From the NCBI RefSeq assembly GCF_048544455.1, contig NC_133538.1, positions 143,155,922 to 143,219,921 on the forward strand: a stretch of 64,000 bases of DNA. Reading direction: 5' to 3'. Shown here piece after piece: positions 1-10,197 of the stretch. The translations under genes were made by a program, and so were the position numbers. The stretch comes from Silene latifolia (taxonomy: Eukaryota > Streptophyta > Magnoliopsida > Caryophyllales > Caryophyllaceae). The notes beneath the pieces are model-generated. The model saw only the letters and a list, made by a program, of their open reading frames with translations. It did no database searches and was not told the DNA's origin. The stretch's first letter is position 1; each line of letters starts with the position of its first letter.

Positions 1-909
1 CGGAATAAAATACATAACTAATTCCAGAAAAATCAAATTGATACAAGGCCAATTGTATTGGAACCGCATGAGTCTTAGCTACAAATTATATCTAACGTGT
101 TTTTCTCAAATTCCAAACTTATCAAGAGTTTTCAGACTGATTTCCAAAAACTGACAGAAACCGTCGCATAAAAAGTATTGATTCATAAAATGAGTTTAAA
201 ACATTATTTTGCAGTAATTCCAAATCCTATTATCATCTAGACTATACAAAGATGATGTATGAAGAAGCCTCATAACTGAATCGACATAAAAATTAGGGTT
301 TCAAATCATTTTCCACAACCAAATAAGATTCGCGGACTTTTCAGCGACATGTTCATAAATAAATCACCTAGGACAAACCATAAAGAATTTGACTACGAGA
401 TTTTATATGCATAAACTATACATCAAATAAATAGGACTCTCTTTGCAAACTTTTTGAAGACGAACACTTTAAAACAGTATAAACAATGGAATGAAATCGA
501 CTTACAAACAGGGAAATCGAATTAGGTTGGAATCGATGAGAAATCTTCAATCAATTGAAAGGCTCGACAATTCTTCTTCCTCTCCTTTTGTCTAGGTTTA
601 GAAATGGTTTTATGAATGATAAAATGAAAAGAGGGGAGAGGGAGAGCGACTCTTAGATTAGGTTTAGGGTAAATGGTGGTTACATGTTCCGGGTAGGGCA
701 AATGGGTTAAACGGGTATGGTCGTTGGGTAAATGTAGATGGGTAATTCTTGACCCAAAAGACAAAATGTGATGTAGCCCGACTCAACATATACGATATAA
801 ACCCGACTTAATAACATTCACGATATTACGATGCAACCAATATAAAATGTATAATACTAATATATAATAATATCCGTTTAATCGATTATATAAAATACGG
901 GGTATTACA
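1..909 (-). mobile_element. Element D: terminal part of an LTR, cut by the window edge
   Basis: The stretch ends with GGGGTATTACA, which on the minus strand is the usual TGTAATACCCC start of many plant chromovirus LTRs. Directly after it, sequence shared with the LTR of element B begins (910 matches 16860). D therefore appears to be inserted in the 5' LTR of B, and the first ~207 bp of that LTR lie left of the window. No protein domain, PBS or polypurine tract is visible; the small reading frames here resemble nothing known to me. Minus orientation is inferred only from similarity to Tekay-like LTR starts. The right-hand target-site copy would be 910-914, but its partner is outside the window. 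Age cannot be estimated from one end. Confidence 0.6.
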
Positions 910-1006
910 ATTATAGCTGTCTTGGGATGCGTGAAGCTATTTCGGGAGCTAAAAGGACAAGTCAAAGCTGAACTAACGTGATTATTGAGCTGCTGAAGTT
1001 AGTTTC

Positions 1007-1269
1007 CACTCGATCGAGTGCTTTTCTAGTCGATCGAGTGGTTTTAGGTCTAATAAACAGTCGATCGAGCACTTTAGTCATTCGATCGACCAGTTCAATA
1101 ATAGCATTTACTCGATCGAGCTCTATTCTTGGTCGATCGAGCAGTTTTTGGCTGAGTTTGCTCGATCGAGTGGTTTTATTCCACTCGATTGAGTGGATTC
1201 GCTATGGGCTGGGCTTTTTAGCTTTAATTCCGTTAATTAGGTTTAGTAAATCTTATTTTCTTATAAATA
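1007..1269 (+). promoter_or_regulatory. Palindrome cluster plus TATA box, B 5' LTR
   Basis: About eight copies of a TCGATCGA-core palindrome, most often CACTCGATCGAGTG or one-sided variants, lie in roughly 190 bp. The cluster ends about 60 bp upstream of TATAAATA (1262-1269). That is the expected place for an LTR enhancer. The binding role is inferred; no plant factor for this exact site is known to me. Each core carries two CpG sites, so the region could also be a methylation target. Confidence 0.6.
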
Positions 1270-1460
1270 AGAAGATTAGGACGTCATTTAGAGGCTCTTC
1301 GGACTCTCTCTCTCTTTCCTCGGGAACTGGATCATACTTTGTTACTGTTACTTTCTTCCGGATCTAATTCAGTATTTCTTTCTTTTCCTTTCTTTTCCTC
1401 TTTAATTTATGCTTATGATTATTGTTCTCCCTTTATTTCTTGTTTTCTATTTCATTATGC

Positions 1461-1465
1461 GTAGC
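1461..1465 (+). other. Left target-site duplication of element C (GTAGC)
   Basis: GTAGC directly precedes TGTAGATAC at 1466 and recurs at 13306-13310 directly after the right end of C. The uninterrupted site survives in the 3' LTR of B around 17411-17415, where it reads straight through. This confirms that C inserted into B. Confidence 0.95.
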
Positions 1466-4400
1466 TGTAGATACTCGTATCCGTCGATATTGGAATCTAT
1501 AGAGAACCCGACAAACACCCGATGATGATAGGACACATGTATTTATTAGTTGTCACTGTCATTATTTGGGTTCGTTTTACGATGTAGAATGAGCGTTGTC
1601 GACGAAGTATTTTATTAATTTAAATGATATTTAAATTAAATGTTTTTTTTAAAGTGAATTCATTTTATTGCTTTATTTTGAATTTATTTTCTCAAGTTTA
1701 TATTATTGAAAATAAAATAAATATTTGATTTGAAAAATCATTTTATGAGTGTATTTGATTTGAAAAATCATTTATTTTAATGTGTTAATCGATTTGAAAA
1801 ATCGATTTAAAAATCGAAAAAAACTCGTTTTAAACACGCGTTTTGGAGCTCGATTATAGCTCGGTTTTTAAGCCCGTTTTCTTTACGAGTTGGCACGAAT
1901 CTCGAGTACACTAACCAACCTAAGCCTCTACCCATCCAACCCCAGTTTGAACCCCCTTAACCACAGCCCCAAACCCGCTCCAAACACCACTTAAACCCGT
2001 GCCCATTAACCCTAATCCATACCCTAGTATCCTACCCATATTACCCTAGCTTAACCACCAAGAAACAGCCCTCCAAAACCCTACACGAGCTCACAATAGC
2101 TGCTGGACAGCAGCAGCGAAACAGAGCAGCCCGACTGCTTGTTGCTCTCTTTTACCCTACTTTAACTCCCTATAAATACCTCCCCTCTGCCATACTTTCA
2201 TTCCTCTAAGTTCTCCACACATCCTACCGTCACTCACAAGCTTTAAACCCTAGAAACAAACCCTAATTGCCTCACAAAAACCCTCGACAAAACCGACTTA
2301 CAAACTGAGAATCAGTTTGTGTGTCCTCTTTGAAACCCTTCGTTCTCCCTTCGTTCTCCCTTCAAACCTCCATCAAAATTCGAGTTTCTTATTCCAAATC
2401 AACCATACAACATCCATCTACACATTAGACAAAGATTTACGAGCCAAATTGCCCTTGAGAGTACACGAATTCCCTCGAAAAACAGAGTGTTATACACTCT
2501 GTTTTCGCGGCTTTTCCTGTCTGTCCAGTTCTGTTTGTGCTCGTTTTTTGTGCCCAATAACTCAAAACGAGTAGGGATTGTTTTAATATATCTGTTCTAC
2601 TCTCTTTCTAGTTTTCAAAACATCTTTTAAATCGAAGTTTCACCGTGAAACGAGAGAGAAATCGCAGTTTGAAAGTTGCTGTCCAGATTTGCAAAAAACG
2701 TGTTGTTTGCTTTGTTTCTTCGTCGACGACGGCCTCTCGAGATAAAACCTACCATCGATTATGACCCAAGACGGTGTCAACGATACATGTAGGTTGAGGG
2801 TGCATCAAATCCTCCTCTTTCTCCCTTTTATTTCGTTTTTTTATGTTTGTTTTCTTATAGTTCGTTTTTGTTTGTTTATCGTTTTTGTTTATCGATTGTT
2901 ATCATTAACTATGAAACTAGTTTAGTCGGAGTATGAGTTAAAGTACCACCATGAACACCCACGTTGACTTGAGATGGGAAAGAAATCCGCTACATCAGTC
3001 GGTCGTAACCCCCGTCTCATTTACATATCCTCGTGTTCAAGGTAGGGCATTAATAAAACGAATTCTAACTTCGCTCTTCGCTTTTGACCCCTTTCTTGTT
3101 TCGTGTAATTCGACCCACCCTAGGACCATTCACATGTTAGTTAGACCTCTGATTGTTAACATATAACTCATTTAGATGACATTAGATCAATTTAATAACC
3201 TAATTAGACACGTTAGGGTACATCAACATAGCTTTAAAAATCAACTAACAATTCTATAACCTAATTGAACGCATCTCTCTTTTCACTCGATTTCTCGCTA
3301 GCATAGGAGTGCGTGATTAGCACCTTCCTATTAACACTCGATGAGTAGCGTTAATATCGTAACTCCTTGACCTAATTTGACCCCTTTAGGCCGTGTAGAA
3401 CACACATTTGCAAGACATCTTTTCAATCGATCAACGTCGTTTCTAACTTGTTTTCTAGCCCGCTTTCGAACTTGTTTCGCAATCAATTGATCTAACTAAT
3501 GAACCTGACCTAGGACCTAGGGTAGCCGTGTCTAGAGTGGCCATGGCTTGGCCGTGTCCTTTGGTCTTTCTTGTTTCGTTTGTTTTACATCGTTTGTTCT
3601 TTATTGTTTTGTCGCTTGTAATTTATCGTTTGTTCATCGAGTTGTAATTTTCGAGTTAGCTTTCTTTTATCGAGTCAAAACCTCTTCCAAAAACCTTAGT
3701 CTTATTTGGTTAGATGGTTGTGCCCCAATGCATGTAAGAGCGTAGTAAATCGCATGTTTTTTAAAGCAACATGGCCCGATTTATGCTAATGCATGCTTTG
3801 GTGCGTAGCCCTATGTCTAATTCGATGAGATTAAGTGAAAGCACACATTACGAGGAGTGACCCAAGGCCGTGAGTCATGTAAGCCGTGGGCCACCTCTTT
3901 GTGCACGTTTTCCTAGGCCGAATGGCCGTGTAATGCGTCATGTACGGTTTTGTGTATAGCGTTGTATTTTAGATCGAGTTGTATCTTTAATTTATCGTTG
4001 TGTCGGCATGAAATGCCTGGGTTGTAATAGGGTAGATCCCAATGGCTCCCCCATTCCCATCAAGCCTTGTTTGTTTCGTTTATATGTTGTTAGATCAATC
4101 AACCCACATGCTAAATTACAACTTTGACAAAGTTTGTTTAGTTGCATCTAAATCGACATAGAAACTTCACATGTTAGGGTTTTGAAAAACGATGTTTGCA
4201 TATCATATATCGTAGTAGCTATGACCTTGTTTGAAATCCGATACTTGACTTAGTAGAGGCCGTTATTGACGGGCGGGGTTAGGTGTCCTTATGGGCTTCC
4301 TAACACGTACCCTCACCCCTTACTCAAGATCTATGGTTTGTGGATCCGTCTAAATACCATTGGATTACGAGAGTCATTCAAATTGAGTGATATAGGGTAC

Positions 4401-4597
4401 AAGTCTTTATCTTTAATCACTCGTAGTCGATTGGTTTTATGCTTTTCGATGAAAGGTGTAAAGTTGACTTGAACGGTTCCAAGTTCCCAAAAAACTTGGT
4501 GGCGACTCTAATTTGTCTTAATTCGATTCGAAAGAACCTCGAGTCGATTATGCCTAGTGTGGATCCCGCGGACGCAGATTCGAGGGCCTTGTCCTGA
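1466..4597 (+). repeat. Element C 5' LTR
   Basis: The LTR starts TGTAGATAC and ends at about GTCCTGA, immediately before the primer site. A TATAAATA box lies in CCCTATAAATACC near 2168-2180. A short duplicated CTTCGTTCTCC run near 2339-2361 is single in the 3' LTR, one of the few structural differences between the copies. Small open frames around 2317, 2951 and 3548 recur in the 3' LTR because the LTRs are alike; I do not regard them as genes. Confidence 0.9.
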
Positions 4598-4599
4598 TT

Positions 4600-4617
4600 T
4601 GGCGACTCCATTTGGGA
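4600..4617 (+). other. Element C primer-binding site (tRNA-Arg-like)
   Basis: TGGCGACTCCATTTGGG resembles the complement of the 3' end of plant tRNA-Arg (TGGCGACTCCACTGGGG), with two or three mismatches. Use of tRNA-Arg is known in Ogre/Tat-type elements. Confidence 0.75.
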
Positions 4618-5689
4618 AAAGATGACTAGTTACACTTTGTTTCTAGGTTCTTTTCCTCCGAGGTGAAACTTGAAAAGAAAGTATTGGAAAGTAAAACATT
4701 ACTCATAGTGCTACGATTCATGCATAAACCCTTAAGGACTTTCCCGGGCCGTCCCAGCGTTTCTTTGTGATGCGTGGGGGGCGACGTCCCACTATGCCAG
4801 GAACTTGCACATTGCTTGCTTCTGCTCCTCCTCGTCGTGGTTCTTGATGGTGGGGATGCTCTTCTAGGTACTCTACCTAAAGGCCCTTGCTCTATAAGAC
4901 CCAAAAAGGATGGAGGGCATAGACCTTCTTGTAGAAGACTTGCCGAGACTTAGAGATGTCTAGGAGCATACATCCTTATAACATGAGAATGACAATGTGC
5001 GAAATGAATTTCCCGAGTCTTTTCAAAATTTCCATGTCCATTTCAAAACCGAACTTTTGAACAACTTACTGTCAAAATTAGCATGGTTTTAAAAACGCGG
5101 AATGCTGCCCAAATATGACTAGAATTTTCGGCCAAAAATAAGCTTTTATAACCGGCATGCTGCCCATTTCAAATCTCATTTTCAAATCAATTATTCTTTT
5201 TTTCAAATTCAATCCAAAATGTTTCTCGAACCTCAACCAAGCATGAAATGCGTCGAGTCGTGTCCGGGTCCTGGCCGTGTTAGGCCAGGCGTGTTTCGCT
5301 CCAAGAGTCTAGAACACGACCTTGTTGGGTCACCTGAGCTCACCTCTTGGGCTTTGAGTCATGTTGGTCGACCAATTGGTCTAGGATAGTCCACAGAAAC
5401 GTCCAAGCTAGGCCATTTAGGGCGTTTCACTTGAACCTATGGGCTATGTTAGTCCAATCACGGGTTTAGTCACACCGAGTCCAGTTTAGAATCGAGCTAT
5501 GACAGCTTGAGTCATGTCGTTTTGTCGAGTCTAAAATGAGTCAAGGTCTAAATCCAACCGTGAGTCGAACCTTTTGGTTAATCAGTCTCAAGTCGAGTCT
5601 TTGTTTGAGTCAAGTTGGTGTCGTGTCCTTAAGTGTGCAGGGGCTCTTACATTCGAATATTGACTCGGTTCGGGGTTTTCTTGTAGAAA

Positions 5690-7116
5690 GGCCGCCAAAA
5701 ACCCTACGTCAAGCAATGGAAGATCTTTGTTAACAAACTCACCGAGGCCGTGAACCTCATGATGACCAGAATGGATGAAATCGAATCTAAGTCGGGTGAA
5801 GATTCCCTTTATCTACCCCACCTCGATCGATGCGGAGAAACGGTTCAAATTCATTGAAGACCGTCGAAGCTCTCCTGGGGAAGAATATCCACTACGAAAA
5901 TGCTAGGGCCTATGCCCCGATTCAGATAAGTTGCCCACAAACATGGTACTCTTGATATCCCAAAGTTTAAGGGCACTGAGAAGATCCGATCCACCATGTT
6001 AAGGCCTATAAGGGGTACTTAGCACTGAAGGGAGTACCTTTGACATGCTCTCGAAATTTTCGCTCAATCTCTGGATGAACACCGAAGGCGTGGTTCTACA
6101 ATCTGGACCTTAAGAACTTCCCCACTTTCGAAGATATTACGGTGGAGTTCGCAAGCACTATCTTGATAATGTCGAGATTCAAACCAACATAAGAACATTG
6201 GAGGTGATGACACAGAAAGAAAAAGAAGGCTTTACTGAATTCCTTGCAAGATGGCGCGCTGAAAGCGTGAAGTTAGCCAAGAAGCCTGACAAAGTTGAAA
6301 TGGTTGATAAGTTCGTAAAGAATCTACGACCTATTTACCGCAATGCTCTGAAATACCAGAATTTTGGCTCTTTCAAAGAATTGATAAGAATCGGGATAAA
6401 GGTAGAAGATGATGTCATAAGGGCAGAGGCTGAAAAGCTGAAAGGGTACCAAGGGGCCTCATCGTCTAAGGCCAAGGCCCCAAAGAATGACGACCCATAT
6501 TGATGAAGCCATCAATCTCTTAGAAGGGCAATCGAAGAAGTCGCAGCGCCAAACACCTAGGGCATTCACCGATATCGGATGCACTCATACATATGCTCTC
6601 CAAAGGCTCATAGCCCAAGGAAAGCTGAAACCTATTGGTCCAACTCCGGACCCACCCGCTGAGCAACAAGGTAAATGGTATAAACCAAATGCCTATTGTG
6701 CCTTCCATCAAGGGAAAGGCCATGATACTGAAAGGTGCTATCGACTGAAGCACGAAATCCAAGACATGATTGAGAGTGGAACACTCCCGATCCCAACTGT
6801 TAAACCCAATAACATCACCAATCCATTTGGCGATCATACCAACTTAGTTTCTGTCGAAGACAATGTCGATTATTCCCATCTTATTCGCCCATGTCACTTA
6901 AAAGGGGTGTTTATCGGGAAAATATTTGTGGATTGCTTTGAATTCTTGCCAAACCCGAAGAATGAAATTCAAGTCGGGAGTCTTGCTCTAGAATGTACTC
7001 CCCTCATTAACGAAGTTAATAAAAGACAATTCGATTCACCAACCTCCATCACTAGCGTAGATCCTCAGAGGACTACCTCAGGATGGAGGCAGACCATCAA
7101 AGGGATCAAGGACTAG
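5690..7116 (+). pseudogene. Element C gag remnant
   Basis: The readable parts match the plant Ty3/gypsy gag core (Retrotrans_gag), including the segments KEGFTEFLARWR and FVKNLRPIYRN, followed by AYCAFHQGKGHDTERCYRL, a degenerate zinc-knuckle-like Cys/His motif seen in Tat-lineage gag. Gag would form the virus-like particle. The frame is broken in several places, roughly five or more, and is not functional as it stands. No protease or polymerase follows it. Confidence 0.75.
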
Positions 7117-7739
7117 AACCGAGCATCTAAGCTGACAACTGAACAAGGGAAAGCTCAAAACTAGATTTGAAAATTATGAGTCGGGATCTGTTTTCTTATC
7201 TTAGTCGAGTCGAGTCTAGGACTTTCGTTTCTTGAATTTGAGTCGTTTGTTCCGCGATGACCTAGGGTGTGTCCTAGGAATCATTCCTTCGAGTCTGTTA
7301 AGCATTTTTCATTCCAATAAAAGTTGCAGTCTCTTTTCCAAATATGTCTTGTTTCCAATCCTCAATCATTCCGAAACATGATAAAATGCACAACACACTC
7401 AAAGGCATCCCTGGGGTAGAAATATGTCCCGTTTCAAAACGTAAGGTACAATAGGATTTCGTGTTTGATTCCTTTACCTATTCCATGTCTGGCGGTAGAA
7501 AACCTCCATCAGAACCAGTGCTTTTGACAAGCTTTTAGATGATTCTATGACGAACCCGAACTAGCTCCTTGTTTCCCCTATCGATGACGGAAGGCAAGCT
7601 TTTTCCCCTTAAAATCATCCCCTCTCGAAGAGAGAAGAAACCAACCCGTTCTAACAAGGAATTGTTCGTTCTGACCCAAATTAGTTGGCGAAGCCATGTT
7701 TTCAAGGTGTATCCATTTGTGACTCAGGGAATGAATAGA

Positions 7740-7905
7740 AGACCATTTTCAATAAGAGAAGAAAAAAAAATGAAAAGATGAGGAAAAAAGGACGAAAAAA
7801 AAAAAGCAAAAGAAAAAATGAAAAATGAAAAACGAGAAGAGATGAAAAAGAAGAAGAAAAACGACAAAAAAAAGGAAAAAAGAAGAAGAAAAGAAAAAGA
7901 AATGT
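7740..7905 (+). repeat. Purine-rich (GAAAA)-like tract in C
   Basis: About 160 bp of almost pure A and G. Its minus-strand frames give Phe/Ser-rich translations that are composition artefacts. A similar tract lies at 15875-16020 in the unrelated element B. Confidence 0.8.
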
Positions 7906-9299
7906 CTGAATGTTGATCGAATTTCAAAGGCGAAGCCAAAATGGTCAGGTAGTGCCATCAGCAGTCATCCATACCCCTAAGTCCTTCCCGAGGCATTTAT
8001 GAGGGAATAGTTAGGGATTCTGAGAATCAGTTAGCTTGTGTTAGTAAACCCAAGCCTTTAGGATCCAGACATGGAAATTTGAACCCACATCATTTTCAAC
8101 CCATTTGCACTCGTGGTTCATCAAACCCGAGACACCCATTCCAACCACATCAGCAGCCATAGCCCTTAGCCTTAGCACCACAAAACGAACCTTCAGAATG
8201 ATGGTTTACCTTGCGAACCTGTTTTTTACCAAGCTCCACATCCCAAAGAATCACAACCTTTTATACCAACCCTAGACACGGGATTTAACGGTACTTTACA
8301 GGCTAGAATGGGATACGACATGATACCTTAGGTGAAACCTTCGAGTGTGTACACACAATCAAAATGCCATGTTTATGCACCATGATCGAACTACGCCGGA
8401 TTTGATTTTGCTCCACGCGAATACGTAGGCAGTCCTTCAGAATAAGGGATTCAATCCACTCCTCAACCAAGTTGTCATCTTGTCGGTTTCTTACGGGTCT
8501 TAACCAAGTCCAAATGAAGCCACCTTTGTTTGAGTCAGTCTTAGCACTTGATGTAGGCTAGGATGAGGATATAGGTTCGGATGAATAGTATCGAGTCTCA
8601 GAATGAGCTTTATCTAATGGTTTAAGCAAAGATGCTGAGTCACATAGATGTGGGTTTGTGTTGGGAACAGAAAATATGAAAAACCCGCTGAAAAGAAAGA
8701 AGGCGTGGAAGAATAAATAATAAAAGCCCGCTGAAAAGAAAGAAGGCGGTGGCAGAAATGATGAAAACTCGCTGAAAAAAAGAAGGCAAGGAGAAGAGTG
8801 AAAGAATGTTCCCAACAAGAGTGATGTGTGATTTCTAAGTGTTCTCATAAAACCAGTCTGTGTTTAGTGTCTGGACGAAGCCAACGTTGTTGCTCCGTGA
8901 GTTTAATCCACCCTGTCAATGCCAAGTGATCTTGATTCCCATGCGCCCTTGGGAGCACGCCCATGCCATACGATATCTCCTTCCCAAGTCGACGACCTTG
9001 TGATTCCCATTTGCCATCTTTTGGCGCCGGAATGGCCAATTTACATTTCTACCCCCAACAAGTCAATATTTGAATTAAAACCCGTGCACACTTACGGTTT
9101 TATTTTCTTTTTTTTGTTTTACGGTAGCGGACTACGCCCACGTTGTTTACGGGTCATACAGAGTGTCTGAGTCGTATTTCGTGCTCACCCGTCAAGGTTC
9201 GATTTCAAAATGCCAAATTTTCAGAATTCCGAAATTTCAAAAACTTTTTGCGAATTATGGATAGATGATCCAAGTCAAGGTTCAAACCTCAGAGTTCAA

Positions 9300-9530
9300 A
9301 ATCAAATTTTGGGTCGACGACCCAACATCCAAATGATTCATTTCAAATTATTTTTAGGTCGACGATCCAACATTCCAGCACTTCAACTTCAAACCTCGGG
9401 TCGATGGCCCAATATTCTATGTGATTCAAAATTCGGGTCGTGGGCCCAATTATTCAAAATTTTCAAATTCAATTTTCGGGTCGATGACCCAGTATTTCAA
9501 ATGATCCAATTTCAAGATCGATGATCCAAA
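9300..9530 (+). repeat. Array of GGTCGACGACC-type palindromes in C
   Basis: Five or six units, spaced roughly 40-60 bp apart, each carry a near-palindrome such as GGGTCGACGACCCA or GGGTCGATGACCCA within TTCAAATTCAA-like spacers. The spacers are diverged while the palindromes remain recognisable. One more copy, AGGTCGACGACCAA, lies near 9991. Confidence 0.7.
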
Positions 9531-9601
9531 TGTGCTTATGTGATGATTATTGCTTGTACATTTTCTGTGTTTCAAATATAGCAGGATATGCTTCAACTAG
9601 G

Positions 9602-9669
9602 GGCTCTAAAGTCGAAGACTTTAGAGCCATTGCAAACTGGGGGCTCTAAAGCCGTAGGCTTCAGAGACC
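9602..9669 (+). repeat. Two hairpins built on the polypurine-tract core
   Basis: GGCTCTAAAGTC (9602-9613) and GACTTTAGAGCC (9617-9628) form a perfect 12 bp stem with a 3 nt loop. A second, slightly imperfect hairpin follows at 9642-9669. Each is preceded by extra G residues, giving GGGGCTCT, the core of the true polypurine tract at 10184-10197. Confidence 0.8.
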
Positions 9670-9789
9670 ATTATCAAGATGTAAAGGATGACATCCACCA
9701 AGAATTCAATTCGATACAAGAGTATGAAATGGAAGAATTCCGTAGCTGAAAGCAAATGATGAAAGTGGCGGCAACCTCCTCAAAAAGTC

Positions 9790-9905
9790 CCGTCCCATTC
9801 GGACAAGCGCCAGCAGATGATAAATTTTGGGCAAATGTCAGCAGATACGAATTTCGGACAAATGCCAGCAGATGATAAACTTTGGGCAAGTGTCAGCAGC
9901 TGCCG
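9790..9905 (+). repeat. Short tandem repeat, ~28 bp unit, about four copies
   Basis: Units alternate between GACAAGCGCCAGCAGATGAT-type and GGGCAAATGTCAGCAGAT-type versions, so an older duplicated pair may be the higher-order unit. No coding role is apparent. Confidence 0.65.
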
Positions 9906-10183
9906 AACTACGACGCGGGTTTGATTCCGTCAGAAACGGATACGTAGGCGCCTAAGGATAAGGCTCAATCCACCATATATGTAATTTATAGGTCGACGAC
10001 CAATGACGATAATTTGACACAACAGAAGCAAGAGTCAATCCTCAGCGAAGTTTCAGGTATGATCTCTTCTTATGGTTGGCGAGCTTATATACGCAAGTCT
10101 AATGGACTATAAACGACCATGAGAATCCTCGGTCGAAAGGGACTCAGGGTATACTTTGACTTTCGCCTTGTCCAAGCCTCAGT

Positions 10184-10197
10184 CAAAGTGGGGGCTC
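10184..10197 (+). other. Element C polypurine tract
   Basis: AAAGTGGGGGCTC lies directly before the 3' LTR start TGTAGATACC. It is the expected plus-strand primer of the Tat group. Confidence 0.85.

Larger units (their letters stand above)
910..1465 (+). repeat. Element B 5' LTR, left segment (TATA-proximal U3 and start of R)
   Basis: This segment matches 16860-17415 of the 3' LTR with about 10 differences over 556 bp. It contains the TCGATCGA palindrome cluster (1007-1200) and a TATAAATA box at 1262-1269. A 129-residue open frame runs through it and is also present in the 3' LTR. That duplication is explained by LTR identity and is not evidence of coding. The segment ends at the GTAGC target site of element C. 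Confidence 0.85.
7117..10197 (+). other. Element C non-coding 3' interior with repeats
   Basis: No gene is supported across these 3 kb. The stretch holds a purine-rich tract (7740-7905), three copies of a ~48 bp unit containing CCGCTGAAAAGAAAGAAGG (8675-8790), an array of GGTCGACGACC-type palindromes (9300-9530), two hairpins at 9602-9669 and four copies of a ~28 bp unit with GCCAGCAGATGATAAA (9790-9905). Two diverged copies of a ~70 bp segment with GAACTACG...GATACGTAGGC occur near 8389 and 9905. Tat elements are known to have hypervariable 3' regions that spawn tandem repeats. Confidence 0.7.

Noticed and set aside
655-672. Telomere-like GGTTTAGGG
   Set aside because: A single copy in D; not an array.
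978-1367. 129-residue open frame present twice (also 16928-17317)
   Set aside because: Both copies lie in the two LTRs of B and are alike because the LTRs are alike. The peptide is shaped by the palindrome repeats and has no domain.
2317-3745. Set of small frames repeated at 11035-12452
   Set aside because: They are the two C LTRs. Duplication is by LTR identity; no conserved domain or start context.
7724-7958. Phe/Ser-rich minus-strand frames
   Set aside because: Translation of a purine-rich simple tract.
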